From: Blepharisma stoltei | Lineage: Eukaryota > Ciliophora > Heterotrichea > Heterotrichida > Blepharismidae | Assembly: GCA_914767885.1 (NCBI GenBank) | Contig: CAJZBQ010000044.1 | Span: 558,001 to 622,000, forward strand | Length of the DNA stretch: 64,000 nucleotides | Direction of reading: 5' to 3' | Shown here: positions 9,595 through 20,149 of the stretch, piece by piece | Numbering within the stretch: the stretch's first letter is position 1 | Layout of the letters: every line of letters starts with the position of its first letter | Program-made: the position numbers and the translations under genes | The notes under the pieces: model-generated | What the model saw: only the letters and a program-made list of their open reading frames with translations | Told to the model about the DNA's origin: nothing | The model's database searches: none

Positions 9595-11323
9595 GTTAAG
9601 ATTCTGAATATGCAATAAAGCTAAATGATATAAGTAGCTCGAAGCTATAGGGTCTTAGCACTAAAATAATGCAAGGTATGATAGAAGCTTATGAATTTTC
9701 AATATCAAAGCTGTAGATTGTTATAAATAAATTGCTAACATAAGTGGCAACTTAATCATAACCTCAAGAAGCTGCATATAAATTATAAAAGCTCCGAAGC
9801 GAAATATGAGCGGTGATAATCCCATATTTTTATAACTCAATATCACAGTTTTATTGTTTATTAAATTTTTAATTTTATTAAGACTTTAATTTTCAAGAAT
9901 CAATTTATTCTAATCTGCTGCCATTTAGTTTAATTTATAGCTCTCCTAAATGTTTTGAATTCCTTAAATTGTCAGGTGCAAAAATATATAATATCTAGAA
10001 AAGACGACTGGAAATTTTGATTAAAATCGCAGACTCCAAGCAGTTATATACATAAAATAGCGTGAGAAGCCAACCCAACCTCCTAACAACTGTAGTGGGG
10101 AAACTCAGGGACCTTGTGGAAGGGAGTTTTGGCTTTTGGTATGTGTATCTGGCCAGGCTTTACTTGGATTTTTGAAGTGCAATTTCCGAGTTGGCTGACT
10201 GCAGACTCTCGTCCAAGCCAATGTTTTACCTCGGAGGAGTGTCCCAGAAATACCAGTGAAGCTCCTCCCGGCCAATTTGGAATGTTTCTAAGACGACACC
10301 AGGTGCTGCGTCCATGACTACTAATTTTCATCTTGGCCGGCAGATGACCAGAAAATTTGTTTTTCGAATTTTCTAGAACCCAAACCCCACTTTCCGAATA
10401 TCAGGAGTATGCGTAGGCTCATGTCTGGCAGAGTAAGATTTTGAAGATTGTGCGACAATTTCTGGTGAGGGACGTATTGCAAGGGAATAAGGGTTCCGAT
10501 GCTGAGAAGGAGCTTTTCTATAATCTAACTAAGTGAAAGTGTAATGATTCTCCAAGCATCTAGAGTTATTGAAATAATGTGATACTTCATGGTATTAGCT
10601 TCTTACCCTAATTAAATAATAAAGGCTTGTATATCACATTAAATGATTATAATTTGAAATTTAGAGAGATTCTATTTAATCTAAGAGGAGACCACATAAA
10701 AATACAATTATAGTTATGATTTTATTAATGGTAGCTAATTGCTTTTTTATTATAAACAAAAATTATTTCTAATAAAGGCATAAGAAATTAAATGTATTTT
10801 TAAAATTGAGGGGTTATTTATGCAAAGATAAAGGCGATCTTTTAGATTTTCGAAAAAATATTCAAAATCTTAAGCTTATTTTATATTAATGGGGCATCAA
10901 AAAGAAAAAACGAATAAATTAATGTATGGCTTTTTTAATACAAAACTTGATATTTCAAGAAATCAAAAGGAAAATGCTAATTTGCAAAGCAAAAAGAGCA
11001 GCTAAAAGTTTCTAAAATTCTATAAAAGTTTTCTGCTAATGTTCAAGCTTATAGAGAAGATAAAAATGGTTTTATTTATTGCGCCAATGTTTTATCCAAG
11101 CTAAGTATGCCAAAATTTAAGCAAATAAATATCTCTTAATATAAATTTGCATCTTCATTCTTTGTGTTATTCCTAAGCCTTAATAATTAGTGCACATGTT
11201 ATGATTTAAACATAAGATAGCTTAGAATGATGCGATTTCTGACTGTGATTTTAATTTTATTGGTATTTTTTGTGATGGAAGAGTAATAATTTATTTAGAA
11301 AAAGGTTATTATCAACAGGGAAT
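9595..11323. other. Gene-poor spacer with one retroposon
   Basis: AT-rich apart from the GC-rich element at 10053-10535. No convincing gene is seen on either strand. Confidence 0.5.
10053..10535 (+). mobile_element. SINE-like retroposon (intergenic)
   Basis: GC-rich block of about 480 bp. Its start (TAAAATAGCGTGAGAAGCCAA) parallels the start of the 1188 element, including TCCTAACAACTG versus TCTTAACACCTG. It ends near AATCTAACTAAG. No clear target duplication is visible, so the boundaries are approximate. Confidence 0.55.
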
Positions 11324-11779
11324 ATGATTTCTTCGATTAAAAACATTCAAATTCAAGAGATAGGGGGTACACCGTTTTTTGTTATCCCAATGTTTGCTCA
11401 GCCTCCTTCAATGTCTCAAGCGCCTCCTAAAGAAATTGGCAGAGATTACCGAGAAGAATATAAAAAGCTTTTAGCTGAAAATGAAACCCAAACTGGCCAG
11501 CTGCAAAACTTACTAGCCGACATCGACAAGCTTCAAAAGGACATTCAAGGGTTAGAACGCCAGCAGCCATCTATAAAGCACGAAAGACCTCAAGCTAAAG
11601 CTCAAAGGACAAGAAGGCCTGCCAAGCAAATTAATAGGCATTATCGCTGCCGACTGTGTCCGAAATCTTATGGGTAAGAACTATTCAGTTCTGAAGGATC
11701 GTTAAATCAGCATATGAAGCTCAAGCATTTCGAGTTTTACCAGCAAAGAGAAATGTCTAAAGATATGGGTGAAATATAG
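11324..11779 (+). CDS. Coiled-coil C2H2 zinc-finger protein
   Basis: Exons 11324-11673 and 11689-11779 give 146 aa. Residues about 45-85 form a heptad-like coiled coil (EEYKKLLAENETQ...), followed by a basic, Pro-rich linker. The C-terminal C2H2 finger CRLCPKSYGSEGSLNQHM is complete only when the 15-nt intron GTAAGAACTATTCAG (11674-11688) is removed. It may bind nucleic acid; the role is unknown. The stop is TAG at 11777. Confidence 0.75.
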
Positions 11780-11853
11780 AGGATTAAGGATTAAATAAAT
11801 TGATATTACTGTCATGCTGTACAGGGTTTCGATTTCTTTTATAAAGTAATAAA

Positions 11854-12522
11854 ATGCATCATAAGTATATGAGTGAAATTGAAAGCTCACTTGCTGCAAG
11901 AAGAATAGGGAAAAAAAGGTTTAATGTACATAAAAATGAGACTTCTGAGCAGTTTACTATTGGAGAAAACCGATCTGTTTCTCCAAATCCAGTTAAAAGG
12001 GATACAACCCCAGTTCCTATTGAAAAAATGATTAAGAGAGATATGACACCAATCCCAACAATGGCAACTCCATATAGCATAGACCAGCAGCAAGAAAAAT
12101 GAAGCGAGCGCAGACATTTTGAAAACAGATCAAGTAGTATTACTGTGGAGGCCGTTAAAAGCCCAGTGATTGAGAATTTTTCTAAGCCAATATCTCTTCG
12201 AGAAAAAAGGCCTAAATTTAACTCAAGTTTGAAGCAAGACTATCAAAACTCTCCTGATTTAGATATCTTTTCAAAACCAATCATAAGTGCTTCAACTCAA
12301 ATTATTGAAAATAAAGAAGTTCCTAGTGATGCTTTTCTAAAACCCCTTTTACATCAACCAATGTTTACCAAAAAAAATCCAAGAGTCCAGGATTATAATC
12401 CGATTACAGGGTATATAATCAAGCCAGAAAGGAATTCTCCTGAAAGAAGAATTGGAATGAACGATTATGGGAAAATGGTGCTCCAACAGCAAATGGATCG
12501 GCCTTATTTTTCAATTTCATAA
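11854..12522 (+). CDS. Disordered hypothetical protein
   Basis: 222 aa with one in-frame TGA (12100-12102) read as Trp (QEKWSERRHF). It is rich in Pro, Ser, Arg and Lys, with TPVP/TPIP-like repeats and several SKP motifs (ENFSKPISL, DIFSKPIIS). No domain is recognised. The composition suggests a disordered cytoskeletal or regulatory protein. It lies 74 bp after the zinc-finger gene and 20 bp from the converging RING-WWE gene. Confidence 0.7.
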
Positions 12523-12542
12523 TATAAATTTTTCTAGATAAA

Positions 12543-14329
12543 TTAATTAAATACTTCTCTCATGATTGGATACTCTTGATCCATGATTTTACAACTAAAT
12601 TTGACTAACTCCCCCCTCCGTGAGTGAAACAAATCATCATTAGAAAAATCGCTATTTTTTGTCCAAATACCCACCCTCCGTGAGTGAACAAAAAATTTTT
12701 TTATGGAAAAAATTTTGATATATAAATGATAATTAGTATAATGAAATCTAGAGCTAATTCTGTTTAATTTTAAACAAATTGCTTTTTTAAAACATAAATT
12801 TTGCAAATGGAATTAATATTTGCTTTCCAATTTTTGCGAATTAGGATTTTTTTAAATTTCGAAAAAAAATATTTTTTATAAAATTTATAAATAATTTTTT
12901 TTTAAAAAAAAAAAAAATTAAACCCCCGTGAGTGAACAAAATTTTTTTGTTCACTCACGGAGGGGGGGAGTAAGTCACATGTAACAGTCCCTTCAATTGT
13001 TACAAAACTAATGTCTTTTCTATTTTTCACCCAAGCTTGCTCGATGTTAAAAATGTCTGGTTCATCAAACAGTACTCATACTCCTGGATTTTTCATGAGT
13101 GACCACTGTGGCTGGCCTACTTTTGTATTGACTCTTTTTATAGACCTTTCTTTTCAATTATTTTCAATCTCTTTTCACCTTATTAAGATTAAGAGCCTTG
13201 TTTAAAGATGGCTAGGATTTCACCTCTACAAGTTAATCCGCATCAGTTTAAAAGCGCCCTACTGACACCGTCTGCCTTGCTTAGGCTTCGACAACCTGAC
13301 TTGCTCCCGCGGCGTCGTTCGCTATCAGCTTGAAGCCTGGGGCGTAGCTCCCAGTTTCACGCTAGGCACCTGCTGCCTTCAGGGCCCCTAATTCGAATAG
13401 GGATCATACTAATCTAGGGGCCGATAGCCGGCTGTGCCCTTTTCAACTCCATGTCAGTAGGAAAAATCCCATGTCCCAGGTATCATACCCTGTGGCACGG
13501 AGAAAACCGCTGCCGAAATACATAAAGGATGCCGAACCTGCATCTCGACTTGGTTCCTCCTCCTGGGCGTTCCCTGCAGATGTTGAGTAAATTGCATCAA
13601 GAGGTCGGGTGCTCTCCTCCGCCATATTAATGTAAATTCTTTTCACCTTATAAAATCAACCTCAAAATTGGATTTCGTAAGTCTTGTTTTATCAAAATTT
13701 GATTTGTAAGCAGACTCGATCATAGCTGTGTGCTGAGCAGAAAACTCTCTGAATTTTCCGTCATCACCTTGTCATGCCCAATATATTCTATTACCTCCTC
13801 TCTCAAAATTTTCTCTTCTCTGCTGTGGAGGTGGATTTCATCCATCAATAACAATTTTCCCACTTCTCATTTTTGCTTCTAGATTTTTGAAATGCTTATC
13901 TGTATATGCTTCAAAATGAGATTTCAGTTTTTCTCTCTCTGTCTTTTGGCTTTCAGCTAGTTGAGCCTTTAACTTTGCCTCTTCTTGCCTCTTAATTTCT
14001 TCAATTTCTTCTAATTTTTTTTGCTCTTCTTGAATTCTCAGCTTAGCCATGCTTTCTTCCATTTCTTTCTGCAGCTTTTCTCTCATTTGCTGCATTGCTC
14101 TGGCATTGTCCTCTATAAGCGTCATCATGTCATAAGCTGGCTTTATGGAGGAGATATCACTTTTTTGTTTATCTATTGGACATTTCAGCATAGAACCTTG
14201 CTTGAGCATGTCTTTACACACAACACATATAGTATGACCACATCTTAATGTGATAGGCATTCTGTCCCTTGAGTAGACCTCAAAACAAATTTTGCAATCC
14301 GGGGAAAATTCACTTTGATTTGCGTCCAT
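12543..14329 (-). CDS. RING-coiled-coil-WWE-WWE E3 ubiquitin ligase-like
   Basis: Exons (minus strand) 14329-13651, 13182-12973 and 12607-12543 give 317 aa. An N-terminal C3HC4 RING is clear (CKICFEVYSRDRMPI, LRCGHTICVVCKDML, CPIDKQ), followed by a charged coiled coil (about 70-160). Two WWE-like domains follow, read only with TGA as Trp: IYWAWQGDDGKFREFSAQH and WSLMKNPGVWVLFDEP. WWE domains bind poly-ADP-ribose or aid protein contact in Deltex/TRIP12/RNF146-type ligases. A retroposon sits between the WWE domains and a MITE near the 3' end; removing both keeps one frame to TAA. Confidence 0.82.
12608..12972. mobile_element. MITE family A in RING-WWE gene (IES)
   Basis: A 365-bp full-length family A copy between TA 12606-12607 and 12971-12972. 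It has the subterminal third copy of the terminal motif near 12672. Excision gives TVTCDLVKFSCKIM in the host protein. Confidence 0.9.
13183..13650 (-). mobile_element. SINE-like retroposon in RING-WWE gene
   Basis: Flanked by a 14-bp target duplication TCTTTTCACCTTAT (13170-13183 and 13638-13651). The left end has ATTAAGATTAAG repeats and the right end CGCCATATTAAT. It shares the internal sequence GGGGCGTAGCTCCCAGTTTC with the copy in the zinc transporter gene. Removal, by TSD or by TA, gives VDFIRWKEIENN in frame. Confidence 0.88.
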
Positions 14330-14403
14330 ATTATTATCTTCTCTACATTATTTTATTCTATAAATGGACTTTACATATTTAGAATCTATTTTCATATAAA
14401 TAA

Positions 14404-16372
14404 TTATAAAATACCATTAGCAAGCCTTTGAAAAGAATCATATTTTACGGTTTTCCAGTTATCTGCTGCCTTTTCTACTAATTTTTCAATAAATTCCATG
14501 CATTGCTCTTCTGATAAATCCAGTCTAAATCTTGCACTGAATTCTTTTAAAGCCCTTTCTGAGTCCCTAAAGCAATTTAAAGATTCCCCAGGCCTCATCA
14601 TCTCAATTATAAGCAGCAGCTCAGTTGTGTGTTTCCTTAATGCTAAAAATCCTTGATAAAGCAAAATTTTATAATAAATGAAAAGCTCTCCTTGGTATCC
14701 TCCCATCAAGTCAACCATCTCATTAGTCAATTTAAAAGGAGCTGACTCAAAATTTATGTTCCCTCCAGGAGTATTTGTTAAGAAAAATCCGAAATCAATA
14801 TGAATTATATGGCCTTTGGAGTCAAGCAAAATGTTCCCATTATGACGGTCTTTTAGATTTAGTATGTAAGAGATAAGGGAATAGCCAGCTAAACTCTCTA
14901 TGAAATTCTTTTGGGCTTCGAGGAAGTGGGAACGGAAATTGAGAGAGAAAAAATCTGATAAGTTTGTGTAGTTAGGGTAGGTTTTCTTGATCGCATGAAG
15001 TGAAACAGCATCGGGGATACATTCAATGAAGCCTGAGTTGTGGGAGATTATGAGGATATTGTAAGGTCTTAAATATAAGCGCAGTTTGGCAGCTTGAAAA
15101 ATTTCGTTGCATTTTTTGATGACTTGCATCGCCAGAAGTTCCTGTCGGAGATCATCATGGCCTTTTACTATTAGTGGGCGGAGTTTTCAAGATTTGTAGT
15201 GCCCAAAAATAGATGAAGCTTGGATTCGAGATTTTGTATCCTCCCAAGCTTCTCCTCAAGGAGAGTCTAGAGATGTTTTTATTTGTGAATTAGAATTTTC
15301 TATTTCTATTTCATCAGTTCTAGAGGCTGCCAATGCATCTTCTGATTCTGCAGTACTAATGCTTTTTATTTCATTTATTTCAGCAGTTTTTATGCTTTCT
15401 CCGTTTATTTTATTGCATTTTAAAGGGTTTCTGATCTCTGCTTCATTTTCTAGCTCTTCTTCATTGATATCAATAGTCTCCACAATGATTTTATAGGGAA
15501 CCCTCGCTTTAGTCTTAAAGCATTTGCACTCACTACTAGGTATACTTACTATCTGTTCACTATAAGTTTCTTCTGCATAAAATTCCAATGGCAAAACAAT
15601 TCCGCGATAAAGTCTTTTTATATAATTTGAATGTTCTGGCCTGTTATAATATTCCCTTGTATTTCTCACCCAGTTATCTAATTCTTGTATTTGTTCAGCC
15701 AAAGCTGTATCTTTTTCTTCATCAGGAACTGAAATAAGTTCTATTGATATTCTTCCTAGCGTTTGAGCAAGTTTGTGCTGGTCATTAAAATAATCAGCCC
15801 TTGCTTGCTTATGGATAAGTAAATCTTTCTCAGATTCAGAAATATTTAGCTTAAATAGATGAGGCGGCTGAGTAGTTTGGCCTTTTCTTGATTTTTGGCC
15901 ATTCACGATGACCTTTTCGAGATCTCTCAAAGTGCTACGGAGAAGCGGAGAGTATCTTCTAGGTCCATCATACAAATTCGCTTGTAGCATTCAGTATGCT
16001 TTCTATATATTAAAACAGTCTAATTTAGAATTTAGTAAATTAATATGCCAATTATTGATGCAAATCCTTCATTTTATTTTTCGTAAGCTATTTATTCACA
16101 ATATTATATAATTTGACTGCAAATACATGAGACTTAACCGAGGTGTCTAAGAAGAATGACGAATAAGGAGCATGCTCTTGCTTTTGTGTAGAAATATTGA
16201 TCAGCTGAGGTAAAAATTCAAAGACTTTTTCAATCGGAATTTCATATAGTTTGTTTATCAGAAAAGCTTGAACGCCTGAGGAATCATGCTTGTATAAATA
16301 ATAAAGTAGAAGCTCTATGGGAAGACTAGGCACAGAAAATAACGCTGGCAATAAACTTTGTTCATCTGTCAT
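14404..16372 (-). CDS. Phosphatidylinositol 4-kinase (type III beta-like)
   Basis: Exons 16372-16109 and 15996-14404 give 618 aa, with two in-frame TGA as Trp near 15180-15255 plus one at the exon junction. The N-terminal part (LPIELLLYYLYKHDSSGVQA) looks like the lipid-kinase helical (PIK) domain. The C-terminal half is the catalytic domain: KLRPLIVKGHDDLRQELLAM, catalytic loop LKDRHNGNILLD, and IIHIDFGF for metal binding. It phosphorylates PtdIns at the 4 position, usually on Golgi or trafficking membranes. The end, FQRLANGIL, is typical of PI4KB. The middle acidic insert (about 310-350) is variable. Confidence 0.87.
15997..16108. other. Short IES (112 bp) in PI4K gene
   Basis: TA at 15995-15996 and 16107-16108 bound 112 AT-rich bases with stops in the host frame. 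Removal rejoins FAVKLYWMLQANLYDG, which matches the PIK-domain pattern; the Trp is TGA. Confidence 0.82.
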
Positions 16373-16438
16373 ATTATCATTCTATAGTTTTGCTTTAAAG
16401 ATGGTAAAAACTATTTAAAATAGTCAAAATTAATATTT

Positions 16439-16663
16439 TTAAACTAGTTTATTAATGCATAAGGGCTCGACAATGGCTCTGGGCTTGTCCCTTCCAGTGC
16501 AAAGGCAATTATTTGGGTCTAACTTCATGATGTTTATTCTGCATGTGTCGCTTATAACTGTCTCATAATCGTTTGCTAGAATTAGCTGAGAGATTCCTGA
16601 ATCTTCATAATGCTTTTTGGCAATATCTTTATACCTTGATCCTTGAAAGGGACAGCGTGTCAT
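16439..16663 (-). CDS. Small Cys-containing hypothetical protein
   Basis: 74 aa, starting MTRCPFQGSRYKDIAKK, with six cysteines and no signal peptide or membrane segment. It lies 66 bp upstream of the PI4K start, the same spacing as real neighbours here. Family not recognised. Confidence 0.5.
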   Translation of the reverse strand: MTRCPFQGSRYKDIAKKHYEDSGISQLILANDYETVISDTCRINIMKLDPNNCLCTGRDKPRAIVEPLCINKLV

Positions 16664-17081
16664 GGCATTTCATTATACCATCTTTAAATTGGTCTTCAGT
16701 TATATCAAAATTTATGAAACGATTTATACTAAACATAATTTTTTAAAAAAAACTGCAGATAGTGCTATTAAAAAATTTAACAAGAATGCAATTAAAAAAT
16801 TTTTGATGGAAATATCTCTATATACTTACCATTTACGTTAATTTCATTATAAACTTGCACTAAAGCTGCTGTAAATATCCACACAGAGGAGACCAATGAA
16901 TAGGAAAATAAAGCAATATCATCTCTATTCCTTTTATTTCCATTGTTGAAACTTCTTCGTCACCATGTTTTAAACTCAATCCTAAATAATTTTCCATTTA
17001 TTTTAATTTTTAAAAGTCTTATTGTGTGATATTCGTTTCGCAAATTCTAATTTATTATTTTAAGTTATAGCTCAGACTCTC
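16664..17081 (-). other. Spacer with a possible short membrane ORF
   Basis: On the minus strand an ATG near 16996 begins MENYLGLSLKHGDEEVSTME. A neighbouring frame encodes the hydrophobic stretch SLVSSVWIFTAALVQVY. A short single-pass protein with an unseen junction is possible, but I could not find one that joins the frames. Confidence 0.25.
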
Positions 17082-17669
17082 TTATTCCAATTTCTTACTT
17101 AATTCCTTTGGACTCTTCATAAACTTTTGACAAATATGTTTTCCAATCGAAAAAGCACCAAAAGAGACGCAAAAGTTAGCTATGACCACTATATAGCTGA
17201 GCAAGTTCGTGAAAGTCAATCCTGGATATATAATAACACCTAAATAAGCTGAAGGGATTACAACACAAAACATATAAACAGCGGAAATGCATGCTGGTCC
17301 TAAGAAATCTTTATTAACAAAGGTTATAGTAGATGAGATCAGTTCTGGGATTAAAAATAAAAACACTCCTCCATGAGTGAGAATTAAATGCCATAGTTCA
17401 AAATCTGGCGAGGCTGTAAGAGGGTAGGCATAAGCCCAATATAATATAGTAACATTAAGACCCATAGTCCATGATATTGATAATAAGACTTTTCTAAAAT
17501 TCTCACTTCCTAATTCTCTAAAAAAGCACAAAAAAGTCAATGTTTTTGCTAAAAGGGTCCAATGAGTTAGATAAAGGAAAAATTCAAGTTTTTGAATCGA
17601 AATTCCCCTAATAATCAAAAAAGTGCACACAGTTAGTGCTAGAAACCGTAAGGGTTGCTTATCCATCAT
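17082..17669 (-). CDS. AIG1/FAR-17a-like multipass membrane protein
   Basis: About 195 aa from the tandem ATG at 17669/17666 (an upstream TTG is not used). It has six hydrophobic segments, the usual topology for the AIG1/ADTRP family of fatty-acid-ester hydrolases. LNVTILYWAYAYP and HLILTHGGVFLFLIPELI sit where the family keeps its catalytic Thr and His. The C-terminus is basic (KSPKELSKKLE). The family call rests on topology and these two segments. Confidence 0.5.
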   Translation of the reverse strand: MMDKQPLRFLALTVCTFLIIRGISIQKLEFFLYLTHWTLLAKTLTFLCFFRELGSENFRKVLLSISWTMGLNVTILYWAYAYPLTASPDFELWHLILTHGGVFLFLIPELISSTITFVNKDFLGPACISAVYMFCVVIPSAYLGVIIYPGLTFTNLLSYIVVIANFCVSFGAFSIGKHICQKFMKSPKELSKKLE

Positions 17670-18281
17670 GTCAGAATCTATTTTATCAACCAAAAAATGT
17701 TAACAAAATATGCCCATTAAGGTGAAATAACAAGTCCTTCTAGAATTTCTTAAATTTTTTAAATTCCCTAAAATTTATCTAATTTTCTAATTTTGATTAG
17801 CTTTCAAAGCATCACAAATGTTCTATGCATTAATTTTAAAATTCTGCAATACCATTTAGAAATTTGAATATCTTTTTTTGATATTTTTAATAATTTTATT
17901 GCCCTGTTATTATTCTTATATCTGGCCTATTTTAAAAGTTATCTAGACAATTTAGAAAAGCATAATTAAAATCTTCAAGTTAAATTCAATTTCAAGCATA
18001 AAAAATAGATCTATATAGTGTCTGAACCGCTATAGCTTGCCTTGGCGAGGGTTCTCTGCAGCAACTTGGAGCTCTGACAAGCCACCTAAAGGTGACAAGT
18101 CAACCCCAAGTTGACAAATCCTTGCAAAAGAGCGCACTTTTGTAAACTTGGAGTTGACTTGTGTCACCTTTAGGTGGCTCGTCAGAGCTCCAAGTTGCTG
18201 CAGAGAACCCTCGCCAAGGCAAGCTATAGCGGTTCAGACACTATAATAACTATAAATAGTGATGGAAAAGATCTCTCTCAA
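17670..18281. other. Spacer holding a large palindrome
   Basis: AT-rich sequence followed by the near-perfect palindrome at 18014-18245, directly upstream of the tRNA gene. No ORF is supported. Confidence 0.6.
18014..18245. mobile_element. Foldback palindrome 1
   Basis: Two near-perfect inverted arms of about 100 bp start with TATAGTGTCTGAACCGCTAT and end at CACTATA, with a short loop (about 18115-18140). The arms carry smaller direct motifs (GGTGACAAGTCAAC and CAAGTTGAC). TA flanks both ends. Probably a foldback MITE. Confidence 0.75.
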
Positions 18282-18354
18282 GCCTCTATAGCTCAGTCGG
18301 CAGAGCATTTGCTTTGTAAGCAAAAGGCCACCGGTTCAAACCCGGTTGGGGGCT
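18282..18354 (+). tRNA. tRNA-Thr (anticodon UGU)
   Basis: A 73-nt cloverleaf can be folded by eye. The acceptor GCCTCTA pairs with TGGGGGC (with G-U pairs). The D arm contains GCTCAGTCGGCAGAGC. The anticodon stem TTTGC/GCAAA encloses loop TTTGTAA (anticodon TGT). The T arm is CCGGTTCAAACCCGG. A T run (18356-18360) follows as a Pol III terminator. No intron. The D and T arms hold the A and B boxes. Confidence 0.92.
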
Positions 18355-18360
18355 CTTTTT

Positions 18361-18874
18361 ATTGCAATTATTTTTTATCTTATTTATAATTTTTGTTGCT
18401 AGCTATAATCAAATCAAACGAAAATTCTTTCAAACTCACAGCGGCAGCTGCATTATCATCAACTTACCTCAAAATTTATTCCGACATTTATCAGTGACAA
18501 TTATGTGGATTTTTAATCCCTGCTCTAATAAATTAATTTACTAACCCAAATAAGCTGACTTTTTCATAATTTAAGCTTTTTATTAAAAAACGCTATAGGG
18601 CCTTTTCTATAGATGGCGCGCAATGCGCCATCACCGGGCCGTGCCGGGAGAGGGTTCCACACGAAGAATGGTTCTACGTGTGGAACCCTCTTTTTGGCTC
18701 GTGGAAAGTAGTTTTCTCACAGGTCAAAAAGAGGGTTCCACACGTAGAACCATTCCTCGTGTGGAACCCTCTCCCGACATGGCTCGGTGATGGCGCATTG
18801 CGCGCCATCTATAGGAAGGCCCTATACTAATTCATGAGGATTAAAATGAAGTGATCTAATCTTAAACCACTAAT
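18361..18874. other. Spacer holding a second palindrome
   Basis: AT-rich sequence plus the palindrome 18594-18836. Short ORFs here look like chance. Confidence 0.6.
18594..18836. mobile_element. Foldback palindrome 2
   Basis: Inverted arms of about 105 bp begin TATAGGGCCTTTTCTATAG and end at GGCCCTATA. Each arm holds its own inner inverted repeat, GAGGGTTCCACACG and CGTGTGGAACCCTC, so a cross-shaped structure could form. A GC-rich motif (GATGGCGCGCAATGCGCCATC) lies near each end. It is unrelated in sequence to palindrome 1. Confidence 0.75.
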
Positions 18875-20149
18875 ATGGGACTTTGCTGCAGCAACCCAGA
18901 GTTTTCATTCTCGAAAAGTGGGCCTCTATACCCTAATAATTACAGCCTATTGATTCCCTATCATGATCATAAAGCTCAAAGGATATTTAAAAAACAAGTT
19001 TCATGCACGCTAACATTCCCGGTGCATGAATATTCAAAAGTAAGTAACTTAGGAAATCAAGAGATTTCCATAACAGGCTGCGTATTGCCAGGGATGGATC
19101 CATCCCAGGTTTATTATAAAGAATGCCAAGACAATTTTGTCTGTATCGTTACCCCCGATTTCATTATTTCCGTGCTTTTAGATGGCCATGGAAAACATGG
19201 AAAACTAGTATCAGAACATTGTAAAAAACACATCGAAACATATTGCAAAAATAAACTATACAAAATTCAAGAAAACCCAGCAAAGTATGTCGAAAAAATT
19301 ATATTAAATTGCGACAGAAACCTAAATTCATCAAAAATTGACACAAATTTATCAGGAACCACAGCCGTTGTTGTATACTTTGGATTGCATTCGATCCATG
19401 TATCAAGTGTTGGAGACTCACGTGCGATAATTGCTACACGCCCCTTGAGTATCTGCAAAACCCCCATAAAGACACTTCAAGCGGTTCCTTTAACTATTGA
19501 CCAAAAGCCAAACCATGCATCAGAATTGAAAAGAATTACAGATTCTGGAGGCTTAGTGCAAAGAGCAATATCAAAAAATGGCAAACATATAGGGCCTTAT
19601 AGAGTGTGAATTAAAGGGCAAACACTTCCAGGTTTAGCAATGTCAAGATCAATAGGTGATAAGCTAGCAACTTCAGTCGGAGTTACTTCTAACCCAATAA
19701 TTCAAACATTCCCACACTATGCAAATACAGATAAATTTATTGTTTTGGCTTCAGATGGGATTTGAGACGTCATGACAAATGATGAAGTTGCTTTATATTT
19801 GGAAAAATTTTCAAAACTTGCTAATCCTAAAGGATTAAGAGCACAATTTCCAGTAACACCTGCAAAGGCAACAATCGCAAGATTACTGTGTGAGGAAGCT
19901 AGAAGAAGGTGGATTGAAGTTGTTAAGAAAGAAAGCGTGCTTATTGATGATATATCGTGCTTAGTTCTAGAAATAGGAGAAGACAAAGAAGTTTTTATAA
20001 AAAGCTTGCCTGAAAGAGTAATAGAGAGTAGGAACAGCTTGGATGATATTGAAGGAAGCGGAACTTTGGATGTCTTAGATTTTAGTAGAAACGACCCTAA
20101 TAGAGGAACTTCTGTTAATAAAGAAGACATAAAAGAATTGTTATTATAA
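18875..20149 (+). CDS. PP2C-type protein phosphatase (PPM family)
   Basis: 424 aa, intronless, with two in-frame TGA as Trp (WIKGQTL and SDGIWDVM). The PPM metal-site motifs are all present: LLDGHGKHG, SGTTAVVVYF, VGDSRAI, LAMSRSIGD, ASDGIWDV and a final DDISCLV. It dephosphorylates Ser/Thr with Mn/Mg. The start MGLCCSNP is a strong myristoylation plus double-Cys palmitoylation signal, so it is probably tethered to membranes. The C-terminal 60 residues are a polar extension. Confidence 0.92.

Noticed and set aside
10083-10331. ORFs on both strands in the GC-rich block
   Set aside because: They lie within a retroposon-like element, have no recognisable domain and arise from the lack of AT-rich stops.
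13443-13646. Minus-strand ORF starting MKRIYINMAEESTRP
   Set aside because: It lies wholly inside the retroposon in the RING-WWE gene.
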